The position numbers and the translations under genes were made by a program. Source: an uncultured Rhizobiaceae bacterium (GTDB taxonomy: Bacteria > Pseudomonadota > Alphaproteobacteria > Rhizobiales > Rhizobiaceae). From it: DNA of 64,000 nt. Below are positions 16,760 through 25,116 of the stretch, one piece after another. How positions within the stretch are numbered: the first letter of the stretch is position 1; the number at the start of each line of letters is the position of its first letter. The DNA lies in assembly GCA_951813045.1 (NCBI GenBank), contig CATOTF010000002.1, forward strand, positions 186,001 to 250,000, written 5' to 3'. The notes under the pieces were generated by a model. The model did not search any database. It was not told the DNA's origin and saw nothing but the letters and a program-made list of their open reading frames with translations.

Positions 16760-18628
16760 ATGTCTCAAGCAGCCCTTGCTGAAGAAGCCCCTTATGTTCG
16801 TGCGAATATTGCCGACAAACATACGGTGTTGAAGGACGTCTTCGGCTATGACAGGTTTCGCAAAGGGCAGGAAGAAATAATTGACTGCCTGCTTGATGGA
16901 ACGTCAGTTCTTGCGGTTATGCCAACGGGTGCCGGTAAATCCCTGTGTTTCCAGGTCCCAGCGCTGGCGATGGAAGGGTTGACGATTGTCGTCTCTCCGC
17001 TTGTAGCACTTATGCAGGATCAGGTTTCTGCCTTGCGCCTTGCCGGTGTTGCCGCCGACGCTATTCATTCCAATCAGGACAGGGACGCAAATGTTGCTGC
17101 ATGGCACAGGGTTGCGGGTGGCGAAACTCGCATCCTCTATCTCGCACCCGAACGGCTGATGACCGAACGCATGCTGGCGGCGGTTGAAAAACTGCCGGTC
17201 TGTCTGTTTGCGATTGATGAGGCCCATTGCATGAGCCAATGGGGCCCGGCTTTCCGCCCCGAGTATGCGGCGCTTGGCGAGTTAACCCGCCGTTTTCCCA
17301 ATGTACCAGTGGCGGCGATGACGGCAACGGCTGACGAAGCAACTCGTCGTGATATTGAGCTGCAATTGTTCAACGGCAATCACCGCACATTCGTGTCCGG
17401 TTTTGACCGCCCCAATATCAAGCTGAATGTTTCACCCAAGGCCAGTTGGAAACAGCAGCTTTTGGATTATGTGTCGGAGCGAAAAGGTCAAAGCGGCATT
17501 ATCTACTGCCTGTCCCGCAAGAAAACCGAAGAATGCGCAGCCGCATTAAACGCCAACGGCATCAACGCAACCGCCTACCATGCCGGGCTTGAGCGGGACG
17601 AAAGACAGGCCCGTCAAAACCGTTTTGTGACGGAGGATGACCTCGTCGTTGCGGCAACAATTGCCTTTGGCATGGGCATTGATAAGCCGGACGTGCGTTA
17701 CGTGTTCCACACTGACCTGCCCGGTTCGGTTGAAGCTTATTACCAAGAGATCGGCCGGGCCGGGCGCGATGGAAATCCCGCCGACGCAATGATGGTCTTT
17801 GGTCCGGGCGATATTCGTCTCCGCCGACAATTTATCGAGCAGGAAGATACGCAGGACGTTCATAAACGACGCGAGGTTGCACGTCTCAACGCGCTGGTGG
17901 GATATGCCGAGGCGCAAGGGTGCCGCAGGCAAACGCTTTTGACCTATTTTGGCGACGCGTCAGAGCCTTGCGGCAATTGTGATAACTGTGTGAGTCCGGT
18001 GGAATTACGAGATGGGGCAAAGGAAGCGGAGGACGTGTTTGGCGCGATTTTTGAAACCGGGGAACGTTTTGGTCAAGCACACATTGTGGATGTCCTGCGC
18101 GGTGCTGAAACAGAAAAAATTCTCAAAATGCGGCATGACAAGTTGGAATGTCATGGGTCCGGATCGCGTTATTCAAAACCTGAGTGGCAGGGCATCATCC
18201 GTCAGATGGTTTCGGCGGGATTTCTTGAGGTTGATATCGCCGGTTATTCCAGCCTGTTGATCACCCAAAAAGGCAACGCACTTTCACGCGGGCAGGGGGA
18301 GTTCCGATACCGTGCCGATACGCTCCAACCTTTGAAAAAACGCTGGTCGCAGCAAAAAGGTGCCAGCGCATTTGGAGCTGCACAACCGGTGGATGACCTG
18401 TCATCACAGGATAGAGAACTGCTGGCACAGTTGAAGAAAAAGCGGCTTGATCTGGCAAAAGAACGAGGCGTCCCCGCCTTCGTTATCTTCCCCGATAAAA
18501 CACTGGCGGACATGGCGCAGCGCCGCCCAACTTCGATAGAAGAGTTTGCTGAGGTAAAAGGTGTTGGCAAAAGTAAACTGGAGCAGTTTGCCGAAATATT
18601 TATTGCTGTTGTGATCAATAATGGGTAG
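16760..18628 (+). CDS. recQ: ATP-dependent DNA helicase RecQ
   Basis: 3'-5' helicase for recombination and fork repair, 622 residues. Walker A TGAGKS (56-61), DEAH box (153-156, in AIDEAHCMSQWGPAFRPEY), motif III MTATAD, motif VI YYQEIGRAGRDG, then the zinc-binding cysteines in GCRRQTLLTYFGDASEPCGNCDNC, a winged-helix region and a C-terminal HRDC domain (RPTSIEEFAEVKGVGKSKLEQF). Complete and of usual length. It follows the dead IS element by about 200 bases and marks the right end of the accessory island. Confidence 0.96.
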   Translation: MSQAALAEEAPYVRANIADKHTVLKDVFGYDRFRKGQEEIIDCLLDGTSVLAVMPTGAGKSLCFQVPALAMEGLTIVVSPLVALMQDQVSALRLAGVAADAIHSNQDRDANVAAWHRVAGGETRILYLAPERLMTERMLAAVEKLPVCLFAIDEAHCMSQWGPAFRPEYAALGELTRRFPNVPVAAMTATADEATRRDIELQLFNGNHRTFVSGFDRPNIKLNVSPKASWKQQLLDYVSERKGQSGIIYCLSRKKTEECAAALNANGINATAYHAGLERDERQARQNRFVTEDDLVVAATIAFGMGIDKPDVRYVFHTDLPGSVEAYYQEIGRAGRDGNPADAMMVFGPGDIRLRRQFIEQEDTQDVHKRREVARLNALVGYAEAQGCRRQTLLTYFGDASEPCGNCDNCVSPVELRDGAKEAEDVFGAIFETGERFGQAHIVDVLRGAETEKILKMRHDKLECHGSGSRYSKPEWQGIIRQMVSAGFLEVDIAGYSSLLITQKGNALSRGQGEFRYRADTLQPLKKRWSQQKGASAFGAAQPVDDLSSQDRELLAQLKKKRLDLAKERGVPAFVIFPDKTLADMAQRRPTSIEEFAEVKGVGKSKLEQFAEIFIAVVINNG

Positions 18629-18779
18629 CCCGATATTATTCGGTCTTTTCAATCGTTAAAACTGTGGACGTTCAAAACACGGGTGTGTATGGGAGCGCTC
18701 GACATCAATATGTACGAATTTCGCCATATTTCGCGCTACGTACATTGTACAAACGCCCCCATTTTCTTTTAGGATTATT

Positions 18780-19556
18780 ATGAAAAATAAATTGACCCTG
18801 TCTGCTGCTCTCCTGATACCGATATTGGCCCTGTCGGCCTGTAATCAGGCTGATGAAGCCAAAGAGAAAGCGGAAGCCGCCGCTGCTGAAGCCGCAAAGA
18901 AAGAAGCAGCTGCCGCAGAAGCTGCAAAAAAGGAAGCTGCAGAAATTGCAGCCGCCGCGAAGAAAAAAGCTGAAGAGGCAGCTGCAGCAGCTAAAGCAAA
19001 ACTGGAAGAAGAAGCTGCCGTTGCCAAGAAATTGGCTGAGGAGGAAGCCGCTGCCGCCGCTGAAGCTGCTAAGAAAGCTGAAGAGGAAGCCGCCGCTGCT
19101 AAGAAAAAAGCTGAAGAAGAAGCTGCAGTTGCTGCAGAAGCTGCCAAGAAGCAAGCCGAAGACACAGCCGCAGCCGCTAAGAAAAAAGCGGAAGAGGAAG
19201 CTGCCGCCGCCGCTGAAGCTGCCAAGAAAATAGAAGAGGAAGCTGCTGCCGCAGCTGAAGCTAAAAAGAAGGAAACTGAAGAGGCCGCCGCCGCCGCAAA
19301 GAAAAAAGCAGATGAAGAAGCCGCCGTTGCCGCAGAAGCGGCAAAAAAGGCGGAAGAGGATGCTGCCGCCGCTGCAGAAGCAGTCAAGAAAGAAGCTGAT
19401 GAAGCCGCCGTTGCTGCTAAGAAAAAAGCGGAAGAGGAAGCCGCTGCCGCCGCTAAACCGACGGATGAAGTCATCAAAGACGCTGCCAAAGAAGTTATTG
19501 ATGGCGCTGCGAAATCTGTCACCGACACAGTCAAAAAGACGATTGTTAGTGAATAA
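18780..19556 (+). CDS. Lipoprotein made of Ala/Lys/Glu helical repeats
   Basis: 258 residues. The signal peptide MKNKLTLSAALLIPILALSAC ends in a lipobox (LSAC, C21), so it should be an outer- or inner-membrane lipoprotein facing the periplasm. From 22 to about 225 it is almost only A, K and E in imperfect 11-14 residue units of the form AAAAKKKAEEE and AAAAAEAAKKAEEE, predicting one very long charged helix much like TolA domain II. A short non-repetitive tail (KPTDEVIKDAAKEVIDGAAKSVTDTVKK) ends it. No family recognised. It might act as a periplasmic spacer or envelope tether (inference). A terminator follows. Confidence 0.75.
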   Translation: MKNKLTLSAALLIPILALSACNQADEAKEKAEAAAAEAAKKEAAAAEAAKKEAAEIAAAAKKKAEEAAAAAKAKLEEEAAVAKKLAEEEAAAAAEAAKKAEEEAAAAKKKAEEEAAVAAEAAKKQAEDTAAAAKKKAEEEAAAAAEAAKKIEEEAAAAAEAKKKETEEAAAAAKKKADEEAAVAAEAAKKAEEDAAAAAEAVKKEADEAAVAAKKKAEEEAAAAAKPTDEVIKDAAKEVIDGAAKSVTDTVKKTIVSE

Positions 19557-19582
19557 ATTTCAAATGGCAGTTTGTAATTATC

Positions 19583-19616
19583 AGGCGTCTGTGGGTATTC
19601 CGCAGGCGCCTTTTTT
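19583..19616 (+). terminator. Rho-independent terminator of the A/K/E-rich lipoprotein gene
   Basis: Stem AGGCGTCTG (19583-19591) with CAGGCGCCT (19603-19611), one G-T pair, followed by six T. Confidence 0.85.
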
Positions 19617-19687
19617 GTGTCAATTCCTATATCGCCACAGCGGGTTTGCCGTCATTAGGCTTCCGGTTAAAATCGGATAAAAGAAGG

Positions 19688-20191
19688 ATGAACCCTGTGA
19701 GCCAGATATCGCCTTATGAACTTCCGCTAACGGGCGGCTGCCAGTGCGGACAATTGCGCTATAAGGTAACTGAAAAACCGCTGACGCTTTATTGCTGCCA
19801 TTGCACGGAATGTCAGGGACAGGCATCAAGCGCCTTTGGGATGTCACTGCGCGTTCCTGCCAGCGGTGTTGAGTTGGAAGGACGATACGATAGTTATTTA
19901 CGTGACCCGGAAAATCCAACGGCAGTCGAAGGTGTATTCTGCCCTGAATGCGGCACGCGTGTTGTGCATCGTGGCAGGGGGGAAGATTCCGGATCCAGTG
20001 TGAAGGCTGGAACATTGGACGATAAAAGCTGGCTCAACCCCGTCGGCCACATCTGGACCGCATCGGCGCAAAAATGGGTGAAGTTGGAGGGATTGATCTA
20101 TGAAAAGCAACCGGATGATAATTACCGGGCATTGATCGAGGAATTTGAAGGGCGAATTCTTCTTAAATCACACCGATTGTCGAAACGGTAG
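19688..20191 (+). CDS. GFA-fold zinc-binding protein
   Basis: About 167 residues of the glutathione-dependent-formaldehyde-activating (GFA/CENP-V) fold. Zinc ligands are visible in GGCQCGQLRY, CCHCTECQ and CPECGTRV. Many members have no proven enzymatic role, so formaldehyde activation should not be assumed. Start is uncertain: ATG 19688 is directly behind AAGAAGG, while GTG 19697 has that RBS at the ideal 8 bases and may be the real start. Its 3' end overlaps the converging MFS gene by 24 bases. Confidence 0.88.
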   Translation: MNPVSQISPYELPLTGGCQCGQLRYKVTEKPLTLYCCHCTECQGQASSAFGMSLRVPASGVELEGRYDSYLRDPENPTAVEGVFCPECGTRVVHRGRGEDSGSSVKAGTLDDKSWLNPVGHIWTASAQKWVKLEGLIYEKQPDDNYRALIEEFEGRILLKSHRLSKR

Positions 20192-21322
20192 AATGATAAC
20201 GATTGCGGATAGGAGCCCAAGCGCTGCGGCGGTCAACAGAGCCACCGTGTAATCCCCGTTGAGATCGAACAGATAGCCGGCAAACCAGGGGCCAAATAGT
20301 CCGGCAGTACCCCAGGCGGTAAAGACCCGGCCATAGACGCGCGGGCCGCGCAATTGGCCAAACATTTTTGCTATAGTGGCGGGATAAATCGCGATCAACG
20401 CACCGTAGGTAAAGCCAACAATCCCAAGACCGGCCAGGCAGATGGCGGTCTCGCGCGCCAGACCAAGCATTACGAGTGCCACGGCTGAAACGATGGATAA
20501 TCCGCACAATAAATGAGCGTGTTTTAGCCGGTCTGAAAGCCAACCACCGGAAAGGCTGCCAATCATGTTAAAGACCGCAATAATGGCGGCTGCCATCCAA
20601 AGGGCGTTTTGCAGGCCCCCCAATTTGGCAATTGCGGTGGCATGTCCAATAGCCATGAGGCCAGCTGTCACAGCGGTACCGTAGGCCAGCCATAACCAGA
20701 TGATGCGGATATCAAAACCAAGTTTACGGTGCGAACTGGGTGTTTCACCTTGAAAAATTATCCCCGATCTGGACAACAGCATTGCGCAGACCGGGGCAAT
20801 GGCGATGAGGATTGCCGACAATCCCAACATGGCAAATTGAAATCCGCCCGCAGACAATGCCCATGCAAATGCCATCGGCGCGAGAGTAGCGCCCAACGCA
20901 TAACAGGCGGTGACGACACCCATGGCCAGCCCTTCCCGCCCGGGGTTCGCCTGCGCGGAAAGATGCAACCCAAATGCATATCCCAACCCGTTTGCTCCGC
21001 CAAAAATCACGCTGTATCCAAGCCAGACAAGGGTAATCGATGGGGAATAGGCGGCGATGACCGCACCTGTAGACGCCACACCACAAACGAGAATAACCAG
21101 TAACGCTGGGGTGACCTTCGAAAATATCCAATGGCCAAAAAGAACTGCAATGGTCAAACACACCAGCGCAAATGAATAAGTCAGGCTAACAATAGACCGC
21201 GGTTCCGACAGCCCCTGTTCCAAAGGTTCCAGAAATACAGAAAACGCGTGAACAGAACCCAAAACCAGACACAAAAGTGATGCTGATAGTAGAGCCATGC
21301 CGGGCGCATTTGTCTCTGGCAC
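20168..21322 (-). CDS. MFS transporter
   Basis: About 384 residues with 12 hydrophobic segments, organised as two six-helix halves joined by a basic loop near TPSSHRKLGFDIR. The motif-A-like loop SGGWLSDRLKHAH lies in the second half. Similar in outline to OxlT-type monocarboxylate/H+ antiporters, but substrate is not determinable. GTG at 21322 is the likely start, with GGAGG six bases upstream; a TTG at 21328 overlaps that RBS spacing. It follows the amidohydrolase gene by about 25 bases, so it probably carries the substrate or product of that enzyme. Confidence 0.85.
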   Translation of the reverse strand: MPETNAPGMALLSASLLCLVLGSVHAFSVFLEPLEQGLSEPRSIVSLTYSFALVCLTIAVLFGHWIFSKVTPALLVILVCGVASTGAVIAAYSPSITLVWLGYSVIFGGANGLGYAFGLHLSAQANPGREGLAMGVVTACYALGATLAPMAFAWALSAGGFQFAMLGLSAILIAIAPVCAMLLSRSGIIFQGETPSSHRKLGFDIRIIWLWLAYGTAVTAGLMAIGHATAIAKLGGLQNALWMAAAIIAVFNMIGSLSGGWLSDRLKHAHLLCGLSIVSAVALVMLGLARETAICLAGLGIVGFTYGALIAIYPATIAKMFGQLRGPRVYGRVFTAWGTAGLFGPWFAGYLFDLNGDYTVALLTAAALGLLSAIVIILPFRQSV

Positions 21323-21349
21323 GGTCAACCTCCAAATTATGAGTTTGCC

Positions 21350-22519
21350 TTAAGAATCATTCGGCATGCGCAATTCAACCATGCTGGAATACCAGCTTGA
21401 GCCGTATGGAATGGCGTCATCGTTAAAATTGAACGCCGGGTGGTGACAGGCGGCGCTGTCCCCGTTGCCGATTGAAATATAGGCGCCGGGCCGTTCCTCC
21501 AGCATATAGCTAAAATCTTCGGCGGGCATGATCGGGCTCATGTTATCGTCGACGTGATCTGAGATTGTACGGGCGATTTCAACAGCATATTGGGTTTCCT
21601 GCTCCGTGTTGACGGTGACCGGATAACCGGGGGTCCATTTAACGTCGGCATGGGCTCCCAGTGCTTTTGCGGTACCTTCCGCGATCTCGAAAACACGTTT
21701 TTCCGCTAACTCCCGGTATTCCGGGTCGAGCGTCCGCACCGTGCCCAACATGCGCACTTCGTGGGCGATGACATTGCTTGCGGAACTGTCGGTGTCGAAT
21801 GTCCCAACCGTGAGGACAACCCGTTTTAACGGGTCAACATTGCGCGAAACGATGGATTGAAGTGCTATGATAACATGGGCGGCGACCAGTGTCGTATCCA
21901 CCGCTCTATGGGGCTCCGCCGCATGGCCACCTTTACCGGTGACTACGATTTCAAATTCATCGGAAGATGCCAGCATGGGCCCGGACGTAATCGCGAAATG
22001 TCCCACCGGTAATCCCGGTGCATTGTGCATGGCATAGACTTCCTGAATGCCAAACCTGTCCATCAGCCCATCACGACACATTTCAAGCCCGCCACCGCCG
22101 CCTTCTTCGGCAGGTTGAAAAATCATAACGGCCGTACCGTTAAAATTACGCGTTTCGCAGAGGTATTTGGCAGCGCCCAGCAACATGGCGGTGTGTCCAT
22201 CATGCCCACAGGCATGCATCATGCCTGGCGTCAAAGACGCGTATTCCACCCCCGTTGCTTCTTCGATTGGCAGCGCATCCATATCCGCCCGCAGGCCAAC
22301 GACCATATTACTATCAGACTTCGTGCCTTTGATAACACCAACCACACCGGTTCGCCCGATGCCTTCAACAACCTCGTCACACCCGAACGACCGCAGCAAT
22401 TCAGCGACCCGCGCGGCTGTACGATGAACTTCAAACAGGAGTTCTGGGTGCCTGTGAAAATCATGGCGCCATTCAACCACTTCACCCTGCAATTCAGCAA
22501 TCCTGTTTTTGACCGGCAT
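21350..22519 (-). CDS. M20-family amidohydrolase (hippurate-hydrolase-like)
   Basis: 389-residue cytoplasmic metallopeptidase-fold enzyme that hydrolyses N-acyl or N-carbamoyl amino acids. Metal-binding positions: HACGHDGHTAM (C and H ligands), PAEEGGGG (E pair), MHNAPGLPVGH and the C-terminal CHHPAFNFNDDAIPYG. The dimerisation lid domain lies between about 180 and 295. Substrate may be an aminoacylated or indole-acetyl amino acid, but this is open. AAGGA precedes the ATG. Operonic with the MFS gene downstream. Confidence 0.9.
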   Translation of the reverse strand: MPVKNRIAELQGEVVEWRHDFHRHPELLFEVHRTAARVAELLRSFGCDEVVEGIGRTGVVGVIKGTKSDSNMVVGLRADMDALPIEEATGVEYASLTPGMMHACGHDGHTAMLLGAAKYLCETRNFNGTAVMIFQPAEEGGGGGLEMCRDGLMDRFGIQEVYAMHNAPGLPVGHFAITSGPMLASSDEFEIVVTGKGGHAAEPHRAVDTTLVAAHVIIALQSIVSRNVDPLKRVVLTVGTFDTDSSASNVIAHEVRMLGTVRTLDPEYRELAEKRVFEIAEGTAKALGAHADVKWTPGYPVTVNTEQETQYAVEIARTISDHVDDNMSPIMPAEDFSYMLEERPGAYISIGNGDSAACHHPAFNFNDDAIPYGSSWYSSMVELRMPNDS

Positions 22520-22712
22520 GGTTTCGTTCCTTCCATAAAACTCCGATTTGAATGCTGCGGGAAATGAATGGGGACTTCAAGGTGATTATTTAATATCCGG
22601 TAGTGCGACGCTCCATCTACCCCTAAGCTTCTGATATGAAGTCTCCGCGTCTGAAATCGGCAGTGGAGCTTATGTATGGTCAACGCACATTGGCTCAAAA
22701 AGGTCATTAAAT

Positions 22713-23150
22713 ATGAGTAACTGGATTATCAGGCGTGCATTTATTGAGGATGCGGAGGAATTGGCGATATGTATTGATGCTGCCTATTCGATTTACCAAG
22801 ATCGGATCACTGATCTTCCTGCGGTATCCGAAAGTGTGGCGGACGATATCAGGAATAAACTGGTGTGGGTTGCTGTGGTAGGGGGCAAAACCGTCGGTGG
22901 CCTGATATTAGCTCATGACAACGACGGACTGGTGCTGGAAAATGTAGCGATGAAGCCTGACGCAACTGGTATGGGTATCGGTCGGGCACTGATTGAGCTT
23001 GCTGAGAACGAAGCCGGTAGATTAGGACTTCACGAAATGCGGTTGAATACGCATATCAAAATGTCCGAAAATATCAGTCTTTATAAGCACTTTGGTTGGC
23101 GCGAGGTCGGACGTTCGGGAAATAAAGTGAAGATGCAAAAGTCACTTTGA
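22713..23150 (+). CDS. GNAT-family N-acetyltransferase
   Basis: 145-residue single-domain GNAT. The acetyl-CoA pyrophosphate loop reads DATGMGIGRALIELAENEA (about residues 88-106) and the C-terminal strand ISLYKHFGWREVGR is typical. Acceptor substrate unknown. Stands alone between the amidohydrolase operon and fliJ, converging on fliJ. Confidence 0.88.
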   Translation: MSNWIIRRAFIEDAEELAICIDAAYSIYQDRITDLPAVSESVADDIRNKLVWVAVVGGKTVGGLILAHDNDGLVLENVAMKPDATGMGIGRALIELAENEAGRLGLHEMRLNTHIKMSENISLYKHFGWREVGRSGNKVKMQKSL

Positions 23151-23162
23151 GCTTTAGCCAGC

Positions 23163-23194
23163 AAAAAAGGCCGCTGGCGTTGCCGCCGCGGCCT
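23163..23194 (-). terminator. Terminator after fliJ
   Basis: Stem AGGCCGC (23168-23174) with GCGGCCT (23188-23194); on the minus strand it is followed by six T. It also lies just past the converging GNAT gene. Confidence 0.75.
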
Positions 23195-23220
23195 GTTCAT
23201 GGGTTTTGAATCGGGCTTTG

Positions 23221-23607
23221 TTATCCGATCATCCCGGCTTGCTCGTAAGTATTGGGTTTTTCAACCTCAATCGACTTACCGTCACGCTGCTCGAGCTTTT
23301 CCGCTTTTGCCAATTCCTCTTCGACCTCGGAAAGGGCCACTTTGGCAGCCCCATGCTGGTCGTTCAGATCCTGAATCGACGTTTGCAGATTTTCACGACG
23401 CAGACGGGCAGCTTTTGCAAATGTCGGATAGGCGAAATGTTCGACATCCTCGATACCGGCCTTTTTCTCTTCGTACGCAATTTGCGCGTCGAGATCGTCG
23501 GACATGGATTTGAATTGCGAGACCATGGTCTCAATTTGGGCCAACTGTCGGGCCTTTTCCTGAACCTGGAATCTTTTCAGGCGCAGAACGCTTTCACGCG
23601 ACTTCAT
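23221..23607 (-). CDS. fliJ: Flagellar export protein FliJ (alphaproteobacterial type)
   Basis: 128-residue coiled-coil chaperone-escort of the flagellar type III export ATPase. The opening MKSRESVLRLKRFQVQEKARQLAQIE and the central VEHFAYPTFAKAARLRRENL are characteristic of Rhizobiales FliJ. The whole protein is predicted helical, with a charged C-terminal tail. I start at 23607 rather than the upstream 23643 because the family begins MKSRE and GGAG lies upstream. Divergent from ctrA, a neighbourhood usual in Rhizobiales; the partner ATPase gene fliI is not in view. Confidence 0.85.
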   Translation of the reverse strand: MKSRESVLRLKRFQVQEKARQLAQIETMVSQFKSMSDDLDAQIAYEEKKAGIEDVEHFAYPTFAKAARLRRENLQTSIQDLNDQHGAAKVALSEVEEELAKAEKLEQRDGKSIEVEKPNTYEQAGMIG

Positions 23608-24014
23608 ACTCAATACTCCGATACTCCCGGTAGAAAAACGCACACCGGAAAACCTACAATGGATCAGAGTTGTTAAAAATTTACATACTCTCCTACAATT
23701 TGTTTGGTTTACCGAGCCGTTAATTCACCAGTTGGCGAAAACACTGAATTGCGAACCATTATTCGTCGGGAAACACGGGGGTATAAGCAAAAGGCCTCGT
23801 TCAGTCGGTCTGGCGGCGCATTTGGAAGATAATCTTCATATTTCTTACCAAAACCTTGTGCATTAACCGGTCGTTTACCTGCTTGTTTAATACTATGTGA
23901 ACGAAACGACATGTGCTTTGGCTTTCTTCGCGATAGCCCTGAAAAACAAATCACTTGCTCCGTTTTTGTTCGAATTGTCAGGTTACTCGGCAACTTGGTC
24001 ATTGAAAGACTTCG

Positions 24015-24133
24015 TTAATGTAAAACATTAACCTGATGAAAAATGAGAAAATAAATGAATTCAACGTTCTAATGGAAATGGCTAGATTCGATCAATAACC
24101 ACTTGCGTTTAAGAATCATCTTTTGTTAACCAT
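24015..24133 (+). promoter_or_regulatory. ctrA promoter region: CtrA-like and CcrM sites
   Basis: Contains a perfect 7-3-7 palindrome TTAATGT-AAA-ACATTAA (24015-24031), two GANTC methylation sites (24085-24089 and 24113-24117) and a TTAACCAT half-site (24126-24133), the octamer known for CtrA binding. Together this suggests autoregulation and methylation-linked timing. The rest of 23608-24221 shows no convincing gene. Confidence 0.55.
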
Positions 24134-24221
24134 TACACAGTAGCGTTGCGTTCGGGTATTAGAGATAACGCTTTCCTTAGTCGGCAAAGACCGATTTGGA
24201 AGCTCCTTCAAGGGGAATAAA

Positions 24222-24923
24222 ATGCGAGTTTTGCTGATTGAAGACGACAGCGCCACCGCACAGTCAATCGAACTGATGCTGAAGTCGGAGAGCTTCAACG
24301 TTTATACGACCGATCTGGGTGAAGAGGGGGTCGATCTTGGCAAACTCTACGACTATGACATCATATTACTGGATTTGAATCTGCCGGATATGTCCGGTTA
24401 TGAAGTGCTTCGCACTCTGCGCCTGTCCAAGGTTAAAACGCCAATCCTTATTCTTTCTGGCCTTGCAGGCATTGAAGATAAAGTGCGCGGCCTCGGATTT
24501 GGTGCCGATGATTATATGACCAAGCCTTTCCATAAGGATGAGCTGGTTGCCCGTATTCAGGCAATTGTACGCCGTTCCAAAGGCCACGCGGAATCAATCA
24601 TTACCACCGGTGATCTTAAAGTGAATCTTGACGCTAAAACCGTTGAAGTAAACGGCCAGCGTGTTCACCTCACCGGTAAAGAATATCAAATGCTGGAGCT
24701 GCTTTCCCTGCGCAAAGGCACAACGCTCACCAAGGAAATGTTCCTCAACCACCTGTATGGCGGTATGGATGAGCCAGAACTCAAGATCATTGATGTGTTT
24801 ATCTGTAAGCTACGCAAGAAGCTGGCTTCTGCGACCGGCGGACGTAATTACATCGAAACAGTCTGGGGCCGTGGATATGTTCTGCGCGAACCAGACGACA
24901 TGGAACTCGCTGAAAGCGCCTGA
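24222..24923 (+). CDS. ctrA: Cell-cycle response regulator CtrA
   Basis: OmpR-class master regulator of the alphaproteobacterial cell cycle, motility and division. 233 residues: receiver domain (1-120) with acidic pocket EDD (8-9 region), phospho-acceptor D51 ([12 protein letters not shown]) and K in DYMTKPF; winged-helix DNA-binding domain from about 125 with the recognition region [17 protein letters not shown] and [15 protein letters not shown]. Ends in ESA, roughly matching the short hydrophobic tails recognised by ClpXP in relatives. AAGGGG precedes the ATG. Monocistronic, with terminator. Confidence 0.97.
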   Translation: MRVLLIEDDSATAQSIELMLKSESFNVYTTDLGEEGVDLGKLYDYDIILLDLNLPDMSGYEVLRTLRLSKVKTPILILSGLAGIEDKVRGLGFGADDYMTKPFHKDELVARIQAIVRRSKGHAESIITTGDLKVNLDAKTVEVNGQRVHLTGKEYQMLELLSLRKGTTLTKEMFLNHLYGGMDEPELKIIDVFICKLRKKLASATGGRNYIETVWGRGYVLREPDDMELAESA

Positions 24924-24949
24924 ATCTATTCAATAAATTCTCCTGAGGA

Positions 24950-24986
24950 AACCCGGTTCCTGTTCATTCAGGCGCCGGGTTTTTTG
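24950..24986 (+). terminator. Terminator after ctrA
   Basis: Inverted repeat AACCCGG..CCTG paired with CAGG..CCGGGTT with a small internal bulge, ending in six or seven T. Confidence 0.85.
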
Positions 24987-25116
24987 TTGCTTAGAATAAG
25001 TGCCACATGCGTATTGGTGATATCTGATCTTCACCAAAAGTCTTGAAAGTTGAATTCTACCACATTTTGATACAGTCTTTATCCGAGGGGCATTGCAACA
25101 CTGAGAGGAAAGCGCA

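Noticed and set aside
18845-19534. Long open frame antisense to the A/K/E-rich lipoprotein gene
   Set aside because: Its A/S/F-rich product is just the complement of GCT/GAA/AAG codons; no RBS and no family features.
23709-24002. 97-codon frame between fliJ and ctrA
   Set aside because: No RBS or family features; the region reads as AT-rich regulatory DNA.
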